Of a DNA stretch of 64,000 nt, positions 33,361 to 45,989 are shown in pieces. A model generated the notes under the pieces. That model saw only the letters and a list, made by a program, of their open reading frames with translations, was not told the origin of the DNA and did not search any database. The translations under genes were made by a program, and so were the position numbers. Each line of letters opens with the position of its first letter. The stretch's first letter is position 1. Source of the stretch: Mycolicibacterium iranicum (GTDB lineage Bacteria; Actinomycetota; Actinomycetes; Mycobacteriales; Mycobacteriaceae); the NCBI RefSeq assembly GCF_002101705.1, contig NZ_LQPC01000019.1:124001-188000 (forward strand), given 5' to 3'.

Positions 33361-34235
33361 CGCCCGCGCCTGCGCAGGTAGCGTTCGAATTCCGCGGCCA
33401 GCGCATCACCGTCGATCTTGCCCAGCGCCTCGTTCATGTCGACTTCGGCGTCGCCGCGTTCCTCCAGCGACTGGACATACTCGGCGATCTCCTCGTCCTC
33501 CGAGGTCATCTCGGTGACCGCTTGCTCCCACTCCTCAGCCTGGGCCGGGAGATCGGCCAGCGGCACCTCGATGTCGAGGACGTCCTCGACCCGGCGCAGC
33601 AGCGCCACGGTCGCCTTCGGGTTCGGCGGCTGCGAGACGTAGTGCGGCACGGCGGCCCAGAACGTCACCGCGGGGATGCCGGCTTGCACGCAGGCGTCCT
33701 GGAACACGCCCGCAATTCCGGTCGGCCCCTCGTAGCGGGTCTCTTCCAGTCCGAACGTTTTCGCCGAGTCGGCTGAGTAGGCCGCGCCGGACACCGGAAC
33801 CGGGCGGGTGTGCGGTGTGTCGGCCAGCAGCGCGCCCAGGATGACCACGGTCTGCACGTTCAGCTTGTCGGCGATGGCCAGCAGTTCGGCGCAGAAAGTC
33901 CGCCAGCGCATGTTGGGTTCCACGCCGTGCATCAGCACGATGTCGCGGTCGCTGCCGGGCGGGCGGCAGTGCGAGATCCGCATCGACGGCCAGACCAGCT
34001 CGCGGGTGACGCCGTCGACCTGCCGGATCACCGGCCGGTTGACCTGATAGTCGTAGTACGACTCGTCGTCGATCTCGACGATGGTCTCCGCCTCCCAGAT
34101 GGCGTCCAGATGCTCCAGGGCATCGCTGGCGGCGTCACCGGCGTCATTCCAGCCCTCGAACGCGGCGACGATGATCGTGTCGCGTAGGTCGGGCAGGTCG
34201 GATCGCTTCGGACCGCCGAAATCCGAGGGACTCAC
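33357..34235 (-). CDS. PAC2 family protein (Rv2125-like)
   Basis: A 292-residue PAC2-domain protein. The GTG start at 34235 gives exactly the length of Rv2125 and has a tacgct -10 box (complement of 34242-34247) 6 nt upstream, so a leaderless mRNA is likely; the frame extends to 34325 but without coding quality. The C-terminal region is acidic (EMTSEDEEIAEYVQSLEE). PAC2 proteins resemble proteasome-assembly chaperones in sequence; whether the mycobacterial protein acts on the proteasome encoded 20 kb downstream is unproven. Confidence 0.88.
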   Translation of the reverse strand: MSPSDFGGPKRSDLPDLRDTIIVAAFEGWNDAGDAASDALEHLDAIWEAETIVEIDDESYYDYQVNRPVIRQVDGVTRELVWPSMRISHCRPPGSDRDIVLMHGVEPNMRWRTFCAELLAIADKLNVQTVVILGALLADTPHTRPVPVSGAAYSADSAKTFGLEETRYEGPTGIAGVFQDACVQAGIPAVTFWAAVPHYVSQPPNPKATVALLRRVEDVLDIEVPLADLPAQAEEWEQAVTEMTSEDEEIAEYVQSLEERGDAEVDMNEALGKIDGDALAAEFERYLRRRGR

Positions 34236-34562
34236 CAGGCCAGCGTAAGCCCTGGGTGGGCTCGATGACGGGCATCGACCCACCCCTGCGTCGCGCACGT
34301 GCGCAAACGGCGTCGCTGTGGACACGGCCGGGGTGAAATACGTTCGGCGGCAGCCTGGTTAATCTTGATGCGTACGTCATCGCCGCTGTGGTCTGTGACT
34401 TGTCCGATTGCAGCGAGAAAGTGGGCGTCCAAACGTCGGTCTGGTGACGACGTAGACTTTTCACCGTCGAGAGGCGTTGCAACGGCTGTCGGGGGCAGGA
34501 ATTCCCGGTATCCGCCACGCTCGGCAGAGTCAAGGACGCCTTCCGTTATGGAAGGAGTGTTG
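34236..34562. promoter_or_regulatory. Divergent PAC2/metH intergenic region
   Basis: In these 327 bp no gene is supported, although the metH frame stays open through most of it. Contents: the PAC2 -10 box near 34242-34247, a perfect 12-bp palindrome gcgcacgtgcgc at 34293-34304, and the metH ribosome-binding site ggaaggag just before 34563. I looked for a cobalamin riboswitch and did not recognise its conserved B12 box, so regulation of metH remains open. Confidence 0.4.
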
Positions 34563-38340
<3,778 letters not shown>

Positions 38341-38342
<2 letters not shown>

Positions 38343-38367
38343 ACCCCGTCTGAGGCAGGACGGGTTC
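38341..38367 (+). terminator. Possible metH terminator hairpin
   Basis: gaaccccgtc (38341-38350) pairs with gacgggttc (38359-38367) as a 9-bp stem with one bulged C and an 8-nt loop, starting within the metH stop codon. No U-run follows, which is usual in mycobacteria. Confidence 0.45.
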
Positions 38368-38442
38368 GAGTGCGGGACTTGAACTTTGGGGACCGCACGG
38401 CGCGGTTGGCGCGAGACGGCCAACGCGTGCCAGAATGGCGGC

Positions 38443-39126
38443 GTGCGAGCGGTGCTGTGGGACATGGACGGAACGCTCGTTGATTCCGAAAAGCTGTGGG
38501 ATGTGTCACTTTCGGCTCTCTATGCCTGTCACGGCGCATCGATGAGCCGTGAAACCAGGACCGCGCTGGTCGGAGCGTCGGCTGAAGAGACCATGGTCAC
38601 GGTGTACTCCGAAATCGGCCTGGAGCCCGACCCGGTGGCAATGGCGGAGTCAATTCGCTGGCTACACGACCACACCGCCAGGTTGTTCGACGACGGGCTG
38701 CCGTGGTGCCCGGGGGCTCGCGAGATGCTGGAAGCCCTTGTGGCAGAACGTACTCCGATGGCACTGGTGACCAACACCGCCCGTCCGCTGGCCGAGAGGG
38801 CACTCAACAGCATTGGCCGCCACTACTTCTCGATCACCGTGTGCGGTGACGAGGTGCCCAGCGGTAAGCCGGCACCCGATCCGTACCTGCGGGCGGCCGA
38901 ACTGCTCGACCTCGACCCGTCGGACTGCCTTGCCGTCGAGGACTCTGTGACGGGTACCGCGGCGGCCGAGAAGGCAGGCTGCGCGGTGCTCGTGGTGCCC
39001 AACGATGTCCCGGTGCCGGGAGGGCTCCGCCGTCGCCACGTGCGGTCGCTGGCCGACCTCGACGTCGATGGTCTGCGCCGCATCTACGCCGAGATCGACC
39101 GCGAATTACGCGAACGCACCGCCTGA
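38443..39126 (+). CDS. HAD-superfamily hydrolase, phosphatase/phosphoglucomutase-like
   Basis: About 227 residues from a GTG at 38443; a cagaat box 6 nt upstream suggests a leaderless start. HAD motifs: DMDGTLVDSE (nucleophile Asp), VTNTARP for motif II Thr, Lys in EVPSGKPAPDPYLRAAE and the acidic DCLAVEDSVTG of motif IV. Subfamily IA with a helical cap, similar to beta-phosphoglucomutase and small sugar-phosphate phosphatases. Substrate unknown. The open frame upstream to 38386 is not supported. Confidence 0.88.
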   Translation: MRAVLWDMDGTLVDSEKLWDVSLSALYACHGASMSRETRTALVGASAEETMVTVYSEIGLEPDPVAMAESIRWLHDHTARLFDDGLPWCPGAREMLEALVAERTPMALVTNTARPLAERALNSIGRHYFSITVCGDEVPSGKPAPDPYLRAAELLDLDPSDCLAVEDSVTGTAAAEKAGCAVLVVPNDVPVPGGLRRRHVRSLADLDVDGLRRIYAEIDRELRERTA

Positions 39127-39229
39127 CAGGCGCATAGACAGGCTCACTTCCGGGAACACCCCCCGTCGGTAAGTGTTCGAGTGCTTGAATGTGATTCGTA
39201 TCACGCAACGGTGCGGGAAAGGTCGTCGC

Positions 39230-40702
39230 ATGGCCGGTCAAGGTGGTCCAGTCGGAGAGAGCCCGGAGATCTTCGAAGAAGGCCAGGACTTTTCGTCCGG
39301 CAAGACCGCGGTCAGGATCGCCTCGGTGGCCGCGCTCGGCGGCCTGCTGTTCGGCTACGACAGCGCAGTCATCAACGGTGCCGTGGACTCCATCCAGGAG
39401 GACTTCGGTATCGGTAACGCCGAGCTCGGCTTCGCGGTGGCCTCCGCGCTGCTCGGCGCCGCTGTCGGCGCGATGACAGCGGGCCGTATCGCGGACAAGA
39501 TCGGCCGCATCGCGGTGATGAAGATCGCCGCGGTCCTCTTCCTCGTCAGTGCTTTCGGCACCGGCTTCGCCCACGAAGTGTGGACGGTCGTGCTCTTCCG
39601 CATCGTCGGAGGTGTCGGCGTCGGCGTCGCCTCGGTGATCGCGCCCGCCTACATCGCCGAGACCTCTCCGCCGGGAATCCGCGGCCGGCTCGGATCGCTG
39701 CAGCAGCTCGCCATCGTGTCGGGCATCTTCTTGTCCTTCGCCGTGAACTACCTGCTGCAGTGGCTCGCGGGCGGGGCCAACGAACCGCTGTGGCTAGGGC
39801 TCGACGCCTGGCGCTGGATGTTCCTGGCCATGGCCGTCCCTGCGGTCCTGTACGGGGTGCTGGCTTACACGATCCCTGAGTCACCGCGCTATCTCGTTGC
39901 CAGCCACAAGATCCCGGAGGCCCGCCGCGTGCTCAGCATGCTGCTCGGGCAGAAGAACCTCGAGATCACCATCACTCGTATCCGCGAGACGCTCGAGCGT
40001 GAGGACAAGCCGTCCTGGCGGGACATGCGCAAGCCGACAGGTGGGATCTACGGCATCGTCTGGGTCGGTCTCGGGCTGTCGATCTTCCAGCAGTTCGTCG
40101 GAATCAACGTGATCTTCTACTACAGCAACGTGCTGTGGCAGGCCGTCGGATTCAGCGCCGACGAATCGGCGATCTACACCGTCATCACGTCGGTCATCAA
40201 CGTGCTCACGACGCTGATCGCCATCGCGCTGATCGACAAGATCGGTCGTAAGCCGCTGCTGCTCATCGGATCCTCGGGCATGGCCGTCACCCTGATCACG
40301 ATGGCGGTGATCTTCGCCAATGCGACGGTGAACGCCGACGGGACCCCGAGCCTGCCCGGCGCGTCCGGTGTGATCGCGCTGATCGCGGCGAACCTCTTCG
40401 TGGTGGCGTTCGGCATGTCGTGGGGCCCGGTGGTGTGGGTGCTGCTCGGCGAGATGTTCCCGAATCGGATCCGCGCCGCGGCGCTCGGCCTGGCCGCCGC
40501 GGGACAGTGGGCGGCCAACTGGCTGATCACGGTCACCTTCCCTGGCCTACGCGAGCACCTAGGCCTTGCCTACGGCTTCTACGGGCTGTGCGCCGTCCTG
40601 TCTGGCCTGTTCGTGTGGAAGTGGGTCATGGAGACAAAGGGCGTGTCGCTGGAGGACATGCACGGCGAGATCCTGCGCGAGGACAAAACGTCGGCGAACT
40701 GA
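39230..40702 (+). CDS. Sugar porter family MFS transporter
   Basis: A 490-residue, 12-TM proton-coupled sugar importer. Sugar-porter signatures: GGLLFGYDSAVINGAV in TM1, ADKIGRIAVMK in loop 2-3, the long PESPRYLVASHK after TM6, QQFVGINVIFYYSN in TM7 and WGPVVWVLLGEMFPNRIR in TM10. It resembles XylE/GalP/glucose-transporter-like proteins; the exact sugar cannot be read. ATG 39230 is preceded by a gaaagg site; the upstream 19 codons are not included. No regulator is adjacent. Confidence 0.9.
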   Translation: MAGQGGPVGESPEIFEEGQDFSSGKTAVRIASVAALGGLLFGYDSAVINGAVDSIQEDFGIGNAELGFAVASALLGAAVGAMTAGRIADKIGRIAVMKIAAVLFLVSAFGTGFAHEVWTVVLFRIVGGVGVGVASVIAPAYIAETSPPGIRGRLGSLQQLAIVSGIFLSFAVNYLLQWLAGGANEPLWLGLDAWRWMFLAMAVPAVLYGVLAYTIPESPRYLVASHKIPEARRVLSMLLGQKNLEITITRIRETLEREDKPSWRDMRKPTGGIYGIVWVGLGLSIFQQFVGINVIFYYSNVLWQAVGFSADESAIYTVITSVINVLTTLIAIALIDKIGRKPLLLIGSSGMAVTLITMAVIFANATVNADGTPSLPGASGVIALIAANLFVVAFGMSWGPVVWVLLGEMFPNRIRAAALGLAAAGQWAANWLITVTFPGLREHLGLAYGFYGLCAVLSGLFVWKWVMETKGVSLEDMHGEILREDKTSAN

Positions 40703-40738
40703 GCGCGCGCCGGGCGATGGCAAACCATTTGCCCCGGC

Positions 40739-41020
40739 GTGACAGAATCGCCAAACGTGAAGACCTTCGATGCGCTGTTCGCCGAGTTGAGCGAACGGGC
40801 ACGCACACGTGCTGCCGGTAGCGGAACCGTCGCCGCTCTCGACGGCGGCGTGCACGGCATCGGCAAGAAGATCCTCGAAGAGGCCGGCGAGGTGTGGCTG
40901 GCCGCCGAACACGAGAGCGACGACGCCCTCGCCGAGGAGATCAGCCAGCTTCTTTACTGGACACAGGTGCTGATGCTTTCGCGAGGCCTCTCGCTCGACG
41001 ACGTGTACGGAAAGCTCTGA
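40739..41020 (+). CDS. hisE: Phosphoribosyl-ATP pyrophosphatase
   Basis: 93 residues, second step of histidine synthesis (PR-ATP to PR-AMP). The conserved [20 protein letters not shown] and [17 protein letters not shown] segments supply the acidic metal site. The length equals the M. tuberculosis protein when started at GTG 40739; a second GTG at 40757 (VKTFDALF) has a cagaat box 8 nt upstream and could be a leaderless start. Stop and hisG start are separated by one base (TGAgATG), so the two are coupled. Confidence 0.95.
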   Translation: MTESPNVKTFDALFAELSERARTRAAGSGTVAALDGGVHGIGKKILEEAGEVWLAAEHESDDALAEEISQLLYWTQVLMLSRGLSLDDVYGKL

Positions 41021-41021
41021 G

Positions 41022-41867
41022 ATGCTCAGGGTCGCCGTACCCAACAAGGGGGCGCTGAGCGAATCGGCTTCGGAGATCCTCTCGGAGGCCGGCTACCGCC
41101 GCCGCACCGATCCCAAGGACCTGACCGTCGTCGATCCGGCGAACAACGTCGAGTTCTTCTTCCTGCGGCCCAAGGACATTGCGATCTACGTGGGCTCCGG
41201 CGAACTGGATCTCGGGATCACCGGCCGTGACCTGGCCGCCGACGCCGACGCTCCGGTGCGGGAACGGCTGGCGCTGGGCTTCGGGGCGTCCACCTTCCGC
41301 TACGCCGCACCGGCGGGCCAGGACTGGCAGATCGCTGATCTGGCCGGTAAGCGGATCGCCACCGCCTACCCGAACCTGGTCCGTAAAGACTTGTCCGACA
41401 AAGGAATCGACGCCACAGTCATACGCCTCGACGGCGCCGTCGAGATCTCCATCCAACTCGGCGTGGCCGACGTCATCGCCGACATCGTCGGTTCCGGACG
41501 CACCCTCGGGCTGCACAACCTGGTGGCATTCGGTGAGTCGCTGTGTGATTCCGAGGCCATCCTGATCGAGCGGGCCGACTCCGAGGCCGATCCTGCGCGC
41601 GATCAGCTCGCCGCCCGCGTGCAGGGCGTCGTGTTCGGACAGCAGTACCTCATGCTCGACTACGACTGCCCCCGCACGGTGCTGGACAAGGCCACCGCGG
41701 TCACGCCGGGCCTAGAATCGCCGACCATCGCGCCGCTGGCCGACCCCGCCTGGGTGGCGGTGCGGGCCCTGGTTCCGCGGCGGGACGTCAACGCGATCAT
41801 GGACGAGCTCGCGGCGATCGGCGCGAAGGCCATTCTGGCCTCCGACATCCGGTTCTGCCGCTTCTGA
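41022..41867 (+). CDS. hisG: ATP phosphoribosyltransferase, long form
   Basis: 281 residues; first committed step of histidine synthesis, condensing ATP and PRPP. The N-terminal [15 protein letters not shown] motif, [12 protein letters not shown], the PRPP-binding block with [14 protein letters not shown], and the C-terminal ACT-like regulatory domain (about 210-281) of the long HisG form are present; the latter mediates feedback inhibition by histidine and hexamer formation. Directly follows hisE as in Rv2122c-Rv2121c. Confidence 0.96.
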   Translation: MLRVAVPNKGALSESASEILSEAGYRRRTDPKDLTVVDPANNVEFFFLRPKDIAIYVGSGELDLGITGRDLAADADAPVRERLALGFGASTFRYAAPAGQDWQIADLAGKRIATAYPNLVRKDLSDKGIDATVIRLDGAVEISIQLGVADVIADIVGSGRTLGLHNLVAFGESLCDSEAILIERADSEADPARDQLAARVQGVVFGQQYLMLDYDCPRTVLDKATAVTPGLESPTIAPLADPAWVAVRALVPRRDVNAIMDELAAIGAKAILASDIRFCRF

Positions 41868-41935
41868 TCTAGACCGCTCGTCGCGTCGCTCGGCGTGTTA
41901 GCGTCGCCGATGTCCATCCACCGCACGGAGGTTCG

Positions 41936-42418
41936 ATGACGCAGGTACTCGTCCTGGTTCTGGCCCTGTTGATCGGTGTGATCGCCGGCCTGCGTGCGAT
42001 GACTGCGCCCGCCGTGGTGGCGTGGGGCGCGATGCTCGGCTGGATCGACGTCACCGACAAGTGGTCGGAATGGATGGCACACCCCATCACCGTCACAGTG
42101 CTGACCATCCTGCTCGTCGGCGAGTTGATCACCGACCAGCTACCCAAGACGCCGAGCCGAAAAGTGCCGCCGCAGTTCATCGCCCGCCTCGTCACCGGCG
42201 GGTTCTCCGGGGCTGTCATCGGAAGCGCGTTCTTCCACACGTTCTCCGCCACCGGCGCAGGTGTCGTCGGTGCCGTGCTCGGCACGCTGGCCGGTGCCGA
42301 ACTCCGCAGCAGGCTTGCCGCCAAGAACAACGGAAACGACCGTCCCGGGGCCTTCACCGAAGACGTCATCGCCGTCGGCGGTGGCTTCCTCGTCGCCTTC
42401 CTCGTCAGCCTGGTCTAG
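41936..42418 (+). CDS. DUF4126 family membrane protein (Rv2120c-like)
   Basis: 160 residues with about four hydrophobic segments (VLVLVLALLIGVIAGLRAM at the N-terminus; a glycine-rich ATGAGVVGAVLGTLAGAEL; a C-terminal VIAVGGGFLVAFLVSLV). No function is known. GGAGG ribosome-binding site before the ATG. Corresponds to Rv2120c downstream of hisG. A disulfide oxidoreductase gene follows 7 bp later and is probably co-transcribed. Confidence 0.85.
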   Translation: MTQVLVLVLALLIGVIAGLRAMTAPAVVAWGAMLGWIDVTDKWSEWMAHPITVTVLTILLVGELITDQLPKTPSRKVPPQFIARLVTGGFSGAVIGSAFFHTFSATGAGVVGAVLGTLAGAELRSRLAAKNNGNDRPGAFTEDVIAVGGGFLVAFLVSLV

Positions 42419-42425
42419 GCGACCG

Positions 42426-43796
42426 ATGCCAGAGCGATTCGACGCCATTATCGTCGGTGCCGGCCAGGCGGGCCCGCCGCTCGCCGGACGGCTCACTGCC
42501 GCCGGCCAGACGGTCGCCGTCATCGAACGCAAGCTCGTCGGCGGCACCTGCGTGAACTACGGCTGTATTCCGACCAAGACTCTGGTCGCCAGTGCGCACG
42601 CCGCGCACCTGGCGCGCCGCGGCGGAGACTTCGGCATCGGCACCGGAGACGTGTCGGTCGACATGGCAGCGGTCAAGGCGCGTAAGGACAAGATCAGTGG
42701 CGGCGATCGCGAAGGCCTGGAGAGTTGGCTCGCCGGGATGGAGGGTGCCACGCTGATCCGCGGGCACGCCCGATTCGAAGATCCGCACACGCTCCGCGTC
42801 GACGATCGGCTGTTGGAAGCCGACCGCATCTTCCTCAATGTCGGTGGCCGCGCCGTCGTCCCCGACATGCCCGGGCTGGCCGACATCGACTATCTGACCA
42901 ACGTCGGAATCCTCGACCTCGATGTCGTGCCCGACCATCTGGTCATCATCGGCGGCAGTTACATCGCGCTGGAATTCGCTCAGATGTACCGCCGATTCGG
43001 CGCCCAGGTCACCGTCGTCGAGAAGGGGCCGCGGCTCACCGGCCGCGAGGACGAGGACGTGTCCGCGGCGATCAAGGACATCCTGGAAGCCGAGGGCATC
43101 ACCGTCGTCGTCGGTGCCGACGCGATCAGTTTCGCCAAGCGGGAGAACGGGATAGCCGTCACCCCGCGCGAGGGCGCCGAGCCGATCGTCGGCAGCCACG
43201 TGCTCATCGCGGTCGGGCGCACACCCAACACCGACGATCTCGGACTGGATGCCGCCGGTGTCGAGACGGACAGCCGCGGCTACGTCGTCGTGGACGACCA
43301 GTTGCGCACCAGCGTGCCGCACATCTGGGCGATGGGCGACTGCAACGGCAAGGGTGCGTTCACCCACACGTCGTACAACGACTTCGAGATCGTCGCCGCC
43401 AACCTCCTCGACGATGATCCGCGACGGGTCAGCGACCGCATCACCACCTATGCGCTCTACATCGATCCGCCGTTGGGGCGCGCCGGAATGACGGCCGACG
43501 AGGTGCGCAAGTCGGGCCGAAAAGCGTTGGTGGGCACGCGTCCGATGACGCGGGTGGGCCGTGCAGTGGAAAAAGGCGAGACCCAGGGCTTCATGAAGGT
43601 GGTCGTCGACGCCGAGACCAAGGAAATACTCGGTGCATCGATCCTCGGCGTCGGCGGCGACGAGGTCGTTCATCTCATTCTCGACGTGATGACCGCGAAG
43701 CTGCCCTACACGGCGATATCGCGGACCATGCACATCCACCCGACGGTCAGCGAACTCGTCCCGACGCTGCTGCAGGACCTGACGCCGCTCTCATAG
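42426..43796 (+). CDS. FAD pyridine-nucleotide-disulfide oxidoreductase, MerA/Lpd-like
   Basis: 456 residues from ATG 42426. FAD motif DAIIVGAGQAGPPLAGRL, redox-active disulfide GGTCVNYGCIPTK (CX4C), NAD(P)H Rossmann motif VIIGGSYIALEFAQ, FAD motif 2 IWAMGDCNGKGAFTHT and the C-terminal dimerisation domain ending HIHPTVSELVPTLLQDL with its His-Pro. Resembles mercuric reductase catalytic cores and related mycobacterial enzymes but has no N-terminal metal-binding domain and no C-terminal Cys pair, so mercury reduction is unlikely. Substrate unknown. It sits between DUF4126 and the TetR-R2lox pair. Confidence 0.88.
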   Translation: MPERFDAIIVGAGQAGPPLAGRLTAAGQTVAVIERKLVGGTCVNYGCIPTKTLVASAHAAHLARRGGDFGIGTGDVSVDMAAVKARKDKISGGDREGLESWLAGMEGATLIRGHARFEDPHTLRVDDRLLEADRIFLNVGGRAVVPDMPGLADIDYLTNVGILDLDVVPDHLVIIGGSYIALEFAQMYRRFGAQVTVVEKGPRLTGREDEDVSAAIKDILEAEGITVVVGADAISFAKRENGIAVTPREGAEPIVGSHVLIAVGRTPNTDDLGLDAAGVETDSRGYVVVDDQLRTSVPHIWAMGDCNGKGAFTHTSYNDFEIVAANLLDDDPRRVSDRITTYALYIDPPLGRAGMTADEVRKSGRKALVGTRPMTRVGRAVEKGETQGFMKVVVDAETKEILGASILGVGGDEVVHLILDVMTAKLPYTAISRTMHIHPTVSELVPTLLQDLTPLS

Positions 43797-43806
43797 CGAC
43801 GCACCC

Positions 43807-43862
43807 TTGACTGTGGCTTGCGTCACAGTAGTATGACCACTGGTCACATCAAGCCTTGGAGG
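43807..43862 (+). promoter_or_regulatory. Promoter and operator of the TetR-R2lox operon
   Basis: ttgact (43807-43812) and tagtat (43829-43834) are spaced 16 bp. The palindrome tgaccactggtca at 43834-43846 overlaps the last base of the -10 box and the start-site region, where a bound repressor would block transcription. GGAGG at 43858-43862 is the ribosome-binding site for ATG 43867. Autoregulation by the TetR protein is the simplest reading. Confidence 0.6.
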
Positions 43863-43866
43863 CGCG

Positions 43867-44553
43867 ATGCCGACGGTGACATGGTCTCGTCTGGGCGCGG
43901 ATCGCCGCGCGGCGGTGGTGTCTGCCGCCGAAGCGGAGTTCGCCGCACATGGGTTCTCCGCGGGCAGTCTCAACGTCATCGCCCGGCGCGCGGGTGTCGC
44001 CAAAGGCAGTCTCTTCCAATACTTTGCGGACAAGCGCGACCTCTACGCGTTCATCACCGACGTGGGCAGCCAGCGCGTCCGGGCTTACATGGAGGAACAG
44101 ATCGCCAGACTGGACCCCACCCGTCCCTTCTTCGAGTTCCTGACCGACCTGTTCGACGTCTGGGTGGCGTACTTCGCCGAGCATCCGCGGGACCGCGCGC
44201 TGCACGCCGCGGCGAGTTTCGAGGTCGACACCGACGCTCGGGTCAGCGTGCGCGCCGTCGTGCACCGTCACTACCTGGACGTGCTGCGACCGCTTGTCCG
44301 CGAGGCCCAGAAGCGCGGTGATCTCAGTGCGAATGCCGACATCGATGCGCTGCTGTCGCTGCTGCTCATGCTGCTGCCGCACCTGGCACTCGCGCCCTAC
44401 GTGCGCGGCATGGACCCGCTGCTGGGACTCGACGAACTGTCGCCCGACCAGCCTGCACTTGTGGCACGGCGCTATGTCGCCGTGCTGGCGGCCGCGTTCG
44501 GAGCGGTCGCCACGAGACAGACAACCCCCCACACCGAAGGAGTGATCACATGA
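43867..44553 (+). CDS. TetR/AcrR family regulator of R2lox
   Basis: 228 residues with an N-terminal HTH ([20 protein letters not shown]) and a longer ligand-binding domain. Its stop overlaps the R2lox ATG (ATGA). The same pair, TetR then R2lox, is Rv0232-Rv0233 in M. tuberculosis, so this two-gene unit is conserved but lies in a different chromosomal neighbourhood here. It probably controls its own operon through the adjacent palindrome. Confidence 0.9.
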   Translation: MPTVTWSRLGADRRAAVVSAAEAEFAAHGFSAGSLNVIARRAGVAKGSLFQYFADKRDLYAFITDVGSQRVRAYMEEQIARLDPTRPFFEFLTDLFDVWVAYFAEHPRDRALHAAASFEVDTDARVSVRAVVHRHYLDVLRPLVREAQKRGDLSANADIDALLSLLLMLLPHLALAPYVRGMDPLLGLDELSPDQPALVARRYVAVLAAAFGAVATRQTTPHTEGVIT

Positions 44554-45482
44554 CGAGAACACGGTCGGACTCGCTGGCCGCAGGTGGACTCAACTGGGAC
44601 AGCCTGCCGCTGAAGCTCTTTGCCGGAGGCAACGCGAAATTCTGGGACCCCGCCGACATCGACTTCTCCCGGGACCGCGCCGACTGGGAATCGCTGACCG
44701 AGGTGGAGAGGGACTGGGCGACCCGGCTGTGCGCCGAGTTCATCGCCGGAGAAGAAGCGGTGACTCAGGACATCCAGCCGTTCATGGCGGCGATGCGGGC
44801 GGAGGGACGGCTCGGTGACGAGATGTACCTCACCCAGTTCGCCTTCGAAGAGGCCAAACATACCCAGGTGTTCCGGATGTGGCTTGATGCCGTCGGCATC
44901 ACCGGTGACCTGCAGGGCTACCTCGACGAGCTCCCCGCGTACCGGCAGATGTTCTACGAAGAACTTCCCGCCTCACTCGACGCACTGTCGAGTGACCCGT
45001 CACCTGCTGCCCAGGTGCGCGCGTCGGTGACCTACAACCACGTCATCGAAGGCATGATGGCGCTCACGGGATACTATGCGTGGCACCGCATTTGCGTCGA
45101 CCGCGGCATCCTGCCCGGAATGCAGGAGCTGGTGCGCAGGATCGGCGACGACGAACGTCGCCACATGGCGTGGGGCACCTTCACGTGCCGCCGCCACGTT
45201 GCTGCCGACGACGCCAACTGGTCGGTGTTCGAGTCACGGATGAACGAACTGATACCGCTGGCGTTGCGCAACACCGAAGACGCGTTCGCGCTGTACGACG
45301 AGATCCCGTTCGGTCTGACGATGGACGAGTTCCAGAACTACGCTGCCGACAAAGGCATGCGGCGCTTTGGCACGATCAGCAGCGCGCGGGGCCGCCCGCT
45401 CCACGAGATCGACGTCGACTATTCACCTTTGCACCTGGAGGACACGTTCGCCGACGAGGACCGCGCGGCACTGGCCTCCTGA
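44550..45482 (+). CDS. R2-like ligand-binding oxidase (R2lox)
   Basis: 310 residues of the ferritin-like R2lox family, related to ribonucleotide reductase R2 but binding a long-chain fatty-acid-like ligand at a Mn/Fe cofactor. All six metal ligands sit at the positions known from Rv0233: Glu68, Glu101, His104, Glu167, Glu202, His205. Val71 and Tyr162, which form the unusual cross-link in that protein, are also present. It should not be annotated as a ribonucleotide reductase subunit. Physiological reaction unknown; it is a probable oxidase of lipids. Regulated by the overlapping TetR gene. Confidence 0.93.
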   Translation: MTRTRSDSLAAGGLNWDSLPLKLFAGGNAKFWDPADIDFSRDRADWESLTEVERDWATRLCAEFIAGEEAVTQDIQPFMAAMRAEGRLGDEMYLTQFAFEEAKHTQVFRMWLDAVGITGDLQGYLDELPAYRQMFYEELPASLDALSSDPSPAAQVRASVTYNHVIEGMMALTGYYAWHRICVDRGILPGMQELVRRIGDDERRHMAWGTFTCRRHVAADDANWSVFESRMNELIPLALRNTEDAFALYDEIPFGLTMDEFQNYAADKGMRRFGTISSARGRPLHEIDVDYSPLHLEDTFADEDRAALAS

Positions 45483-45485
45483 GAG

Positions 45486-45989
45486 CTAGCCGCGGGCGGC
45501 GCGCAGCAGGCGCAGCTGGCCGATCTCCGCGGCGTTCTTGGTCAGTTCGACCGTCACCCACAGCACGGTGTCGGCGACTGTGCGCCCGGCATCCGCGCCC
45601 CACGGAAAGGCTGCCGGAGCGGTGAAGTCGCTCTGCGACAGCGTGTTTCGCCACTGCTGCGCCAGTTCGCGGATGCGTGCCACCGCCGCTGCGCCGTCTC
45701 CCGGCCAGGTGATGGAGGCCGGGTCGGGAACCGGCTGTCCTTCGCAGGCGGCGATCGCCGCGCTCCACCAGAAATCGACATGCCACGTCAGCCACCCGAT
45801 CGTGGGTACGGGAACCGGGTCGGGTTCGACTTCGGCGAAGTCCGCGCGCCAGCTACCGGAGGTGTCGCGCCGGACCGTCCAGCACAGATCGGCCGGCTCC
45901 CAGAGGAAGTCGTCTTCGACAAGCGCTGCGAGATGGAACTCTGTCAGCGCCCACGCCACATCGAACTGGCGGCGGACCTCGTCGATCAT
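45486..45989 (-). CDS. DinB-like four-helix protein
   Basis: 167 residues from ATG 45989, which overlaps the stop of the thioesterase gene (TGATG); the frame extends to 46022 inside that gene. The pattern of four helices with His residues (WALTEFHLAAL, IGWLTWHVDFWW, ELTKNAAEIGQL) fits the DinB/YfiT metal-binding superfamily, which includes mycothiol-dependent enzymes; the third His of the usual triad appears replaced by Asn in ELTKNAAEIG, so metal binding is uncertain. Function unknown. Confidence 0.65.
   Translation of the reverse strand: MIDEVRRQFDVAWALTEFHLAALVEDDFLWEPADLCWTVRRDTSGSWRADFAEVEPDPVPVPTIGWLTWHVDFWWSAAIAACEGQPVPDPASITWPGDGAAAVARIRELAQQWRNTLSQSDFTAPAAFPWGADAGRTVADTVLWVTVELTKNAAEIGQLRLLRAARG

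Noticed and set aside
34236..34562. Cobalamin riboswitch before metH
   Set aside because: The characteristic B12 box and P4-P6 pattern were not recognised.
38371..38400. tRNA-like string after metH (gggacttgaactttgggg)
   Set aside because: Only the T-loop-like core is similar; no stems can be built, so chance resemblance.
42426..43796. Mercuric reductase
   Set aside because: It lacks the N-terminal metal-binding domain and the C-terminal Cys pair, and there are no mer genes around.
44550..45482. Ribonucleotide reductase beta subunit
   Set aside because: The Val71/Tyr162 pair and ligand set are those of R2lox, and no alpha subunit is nearby.
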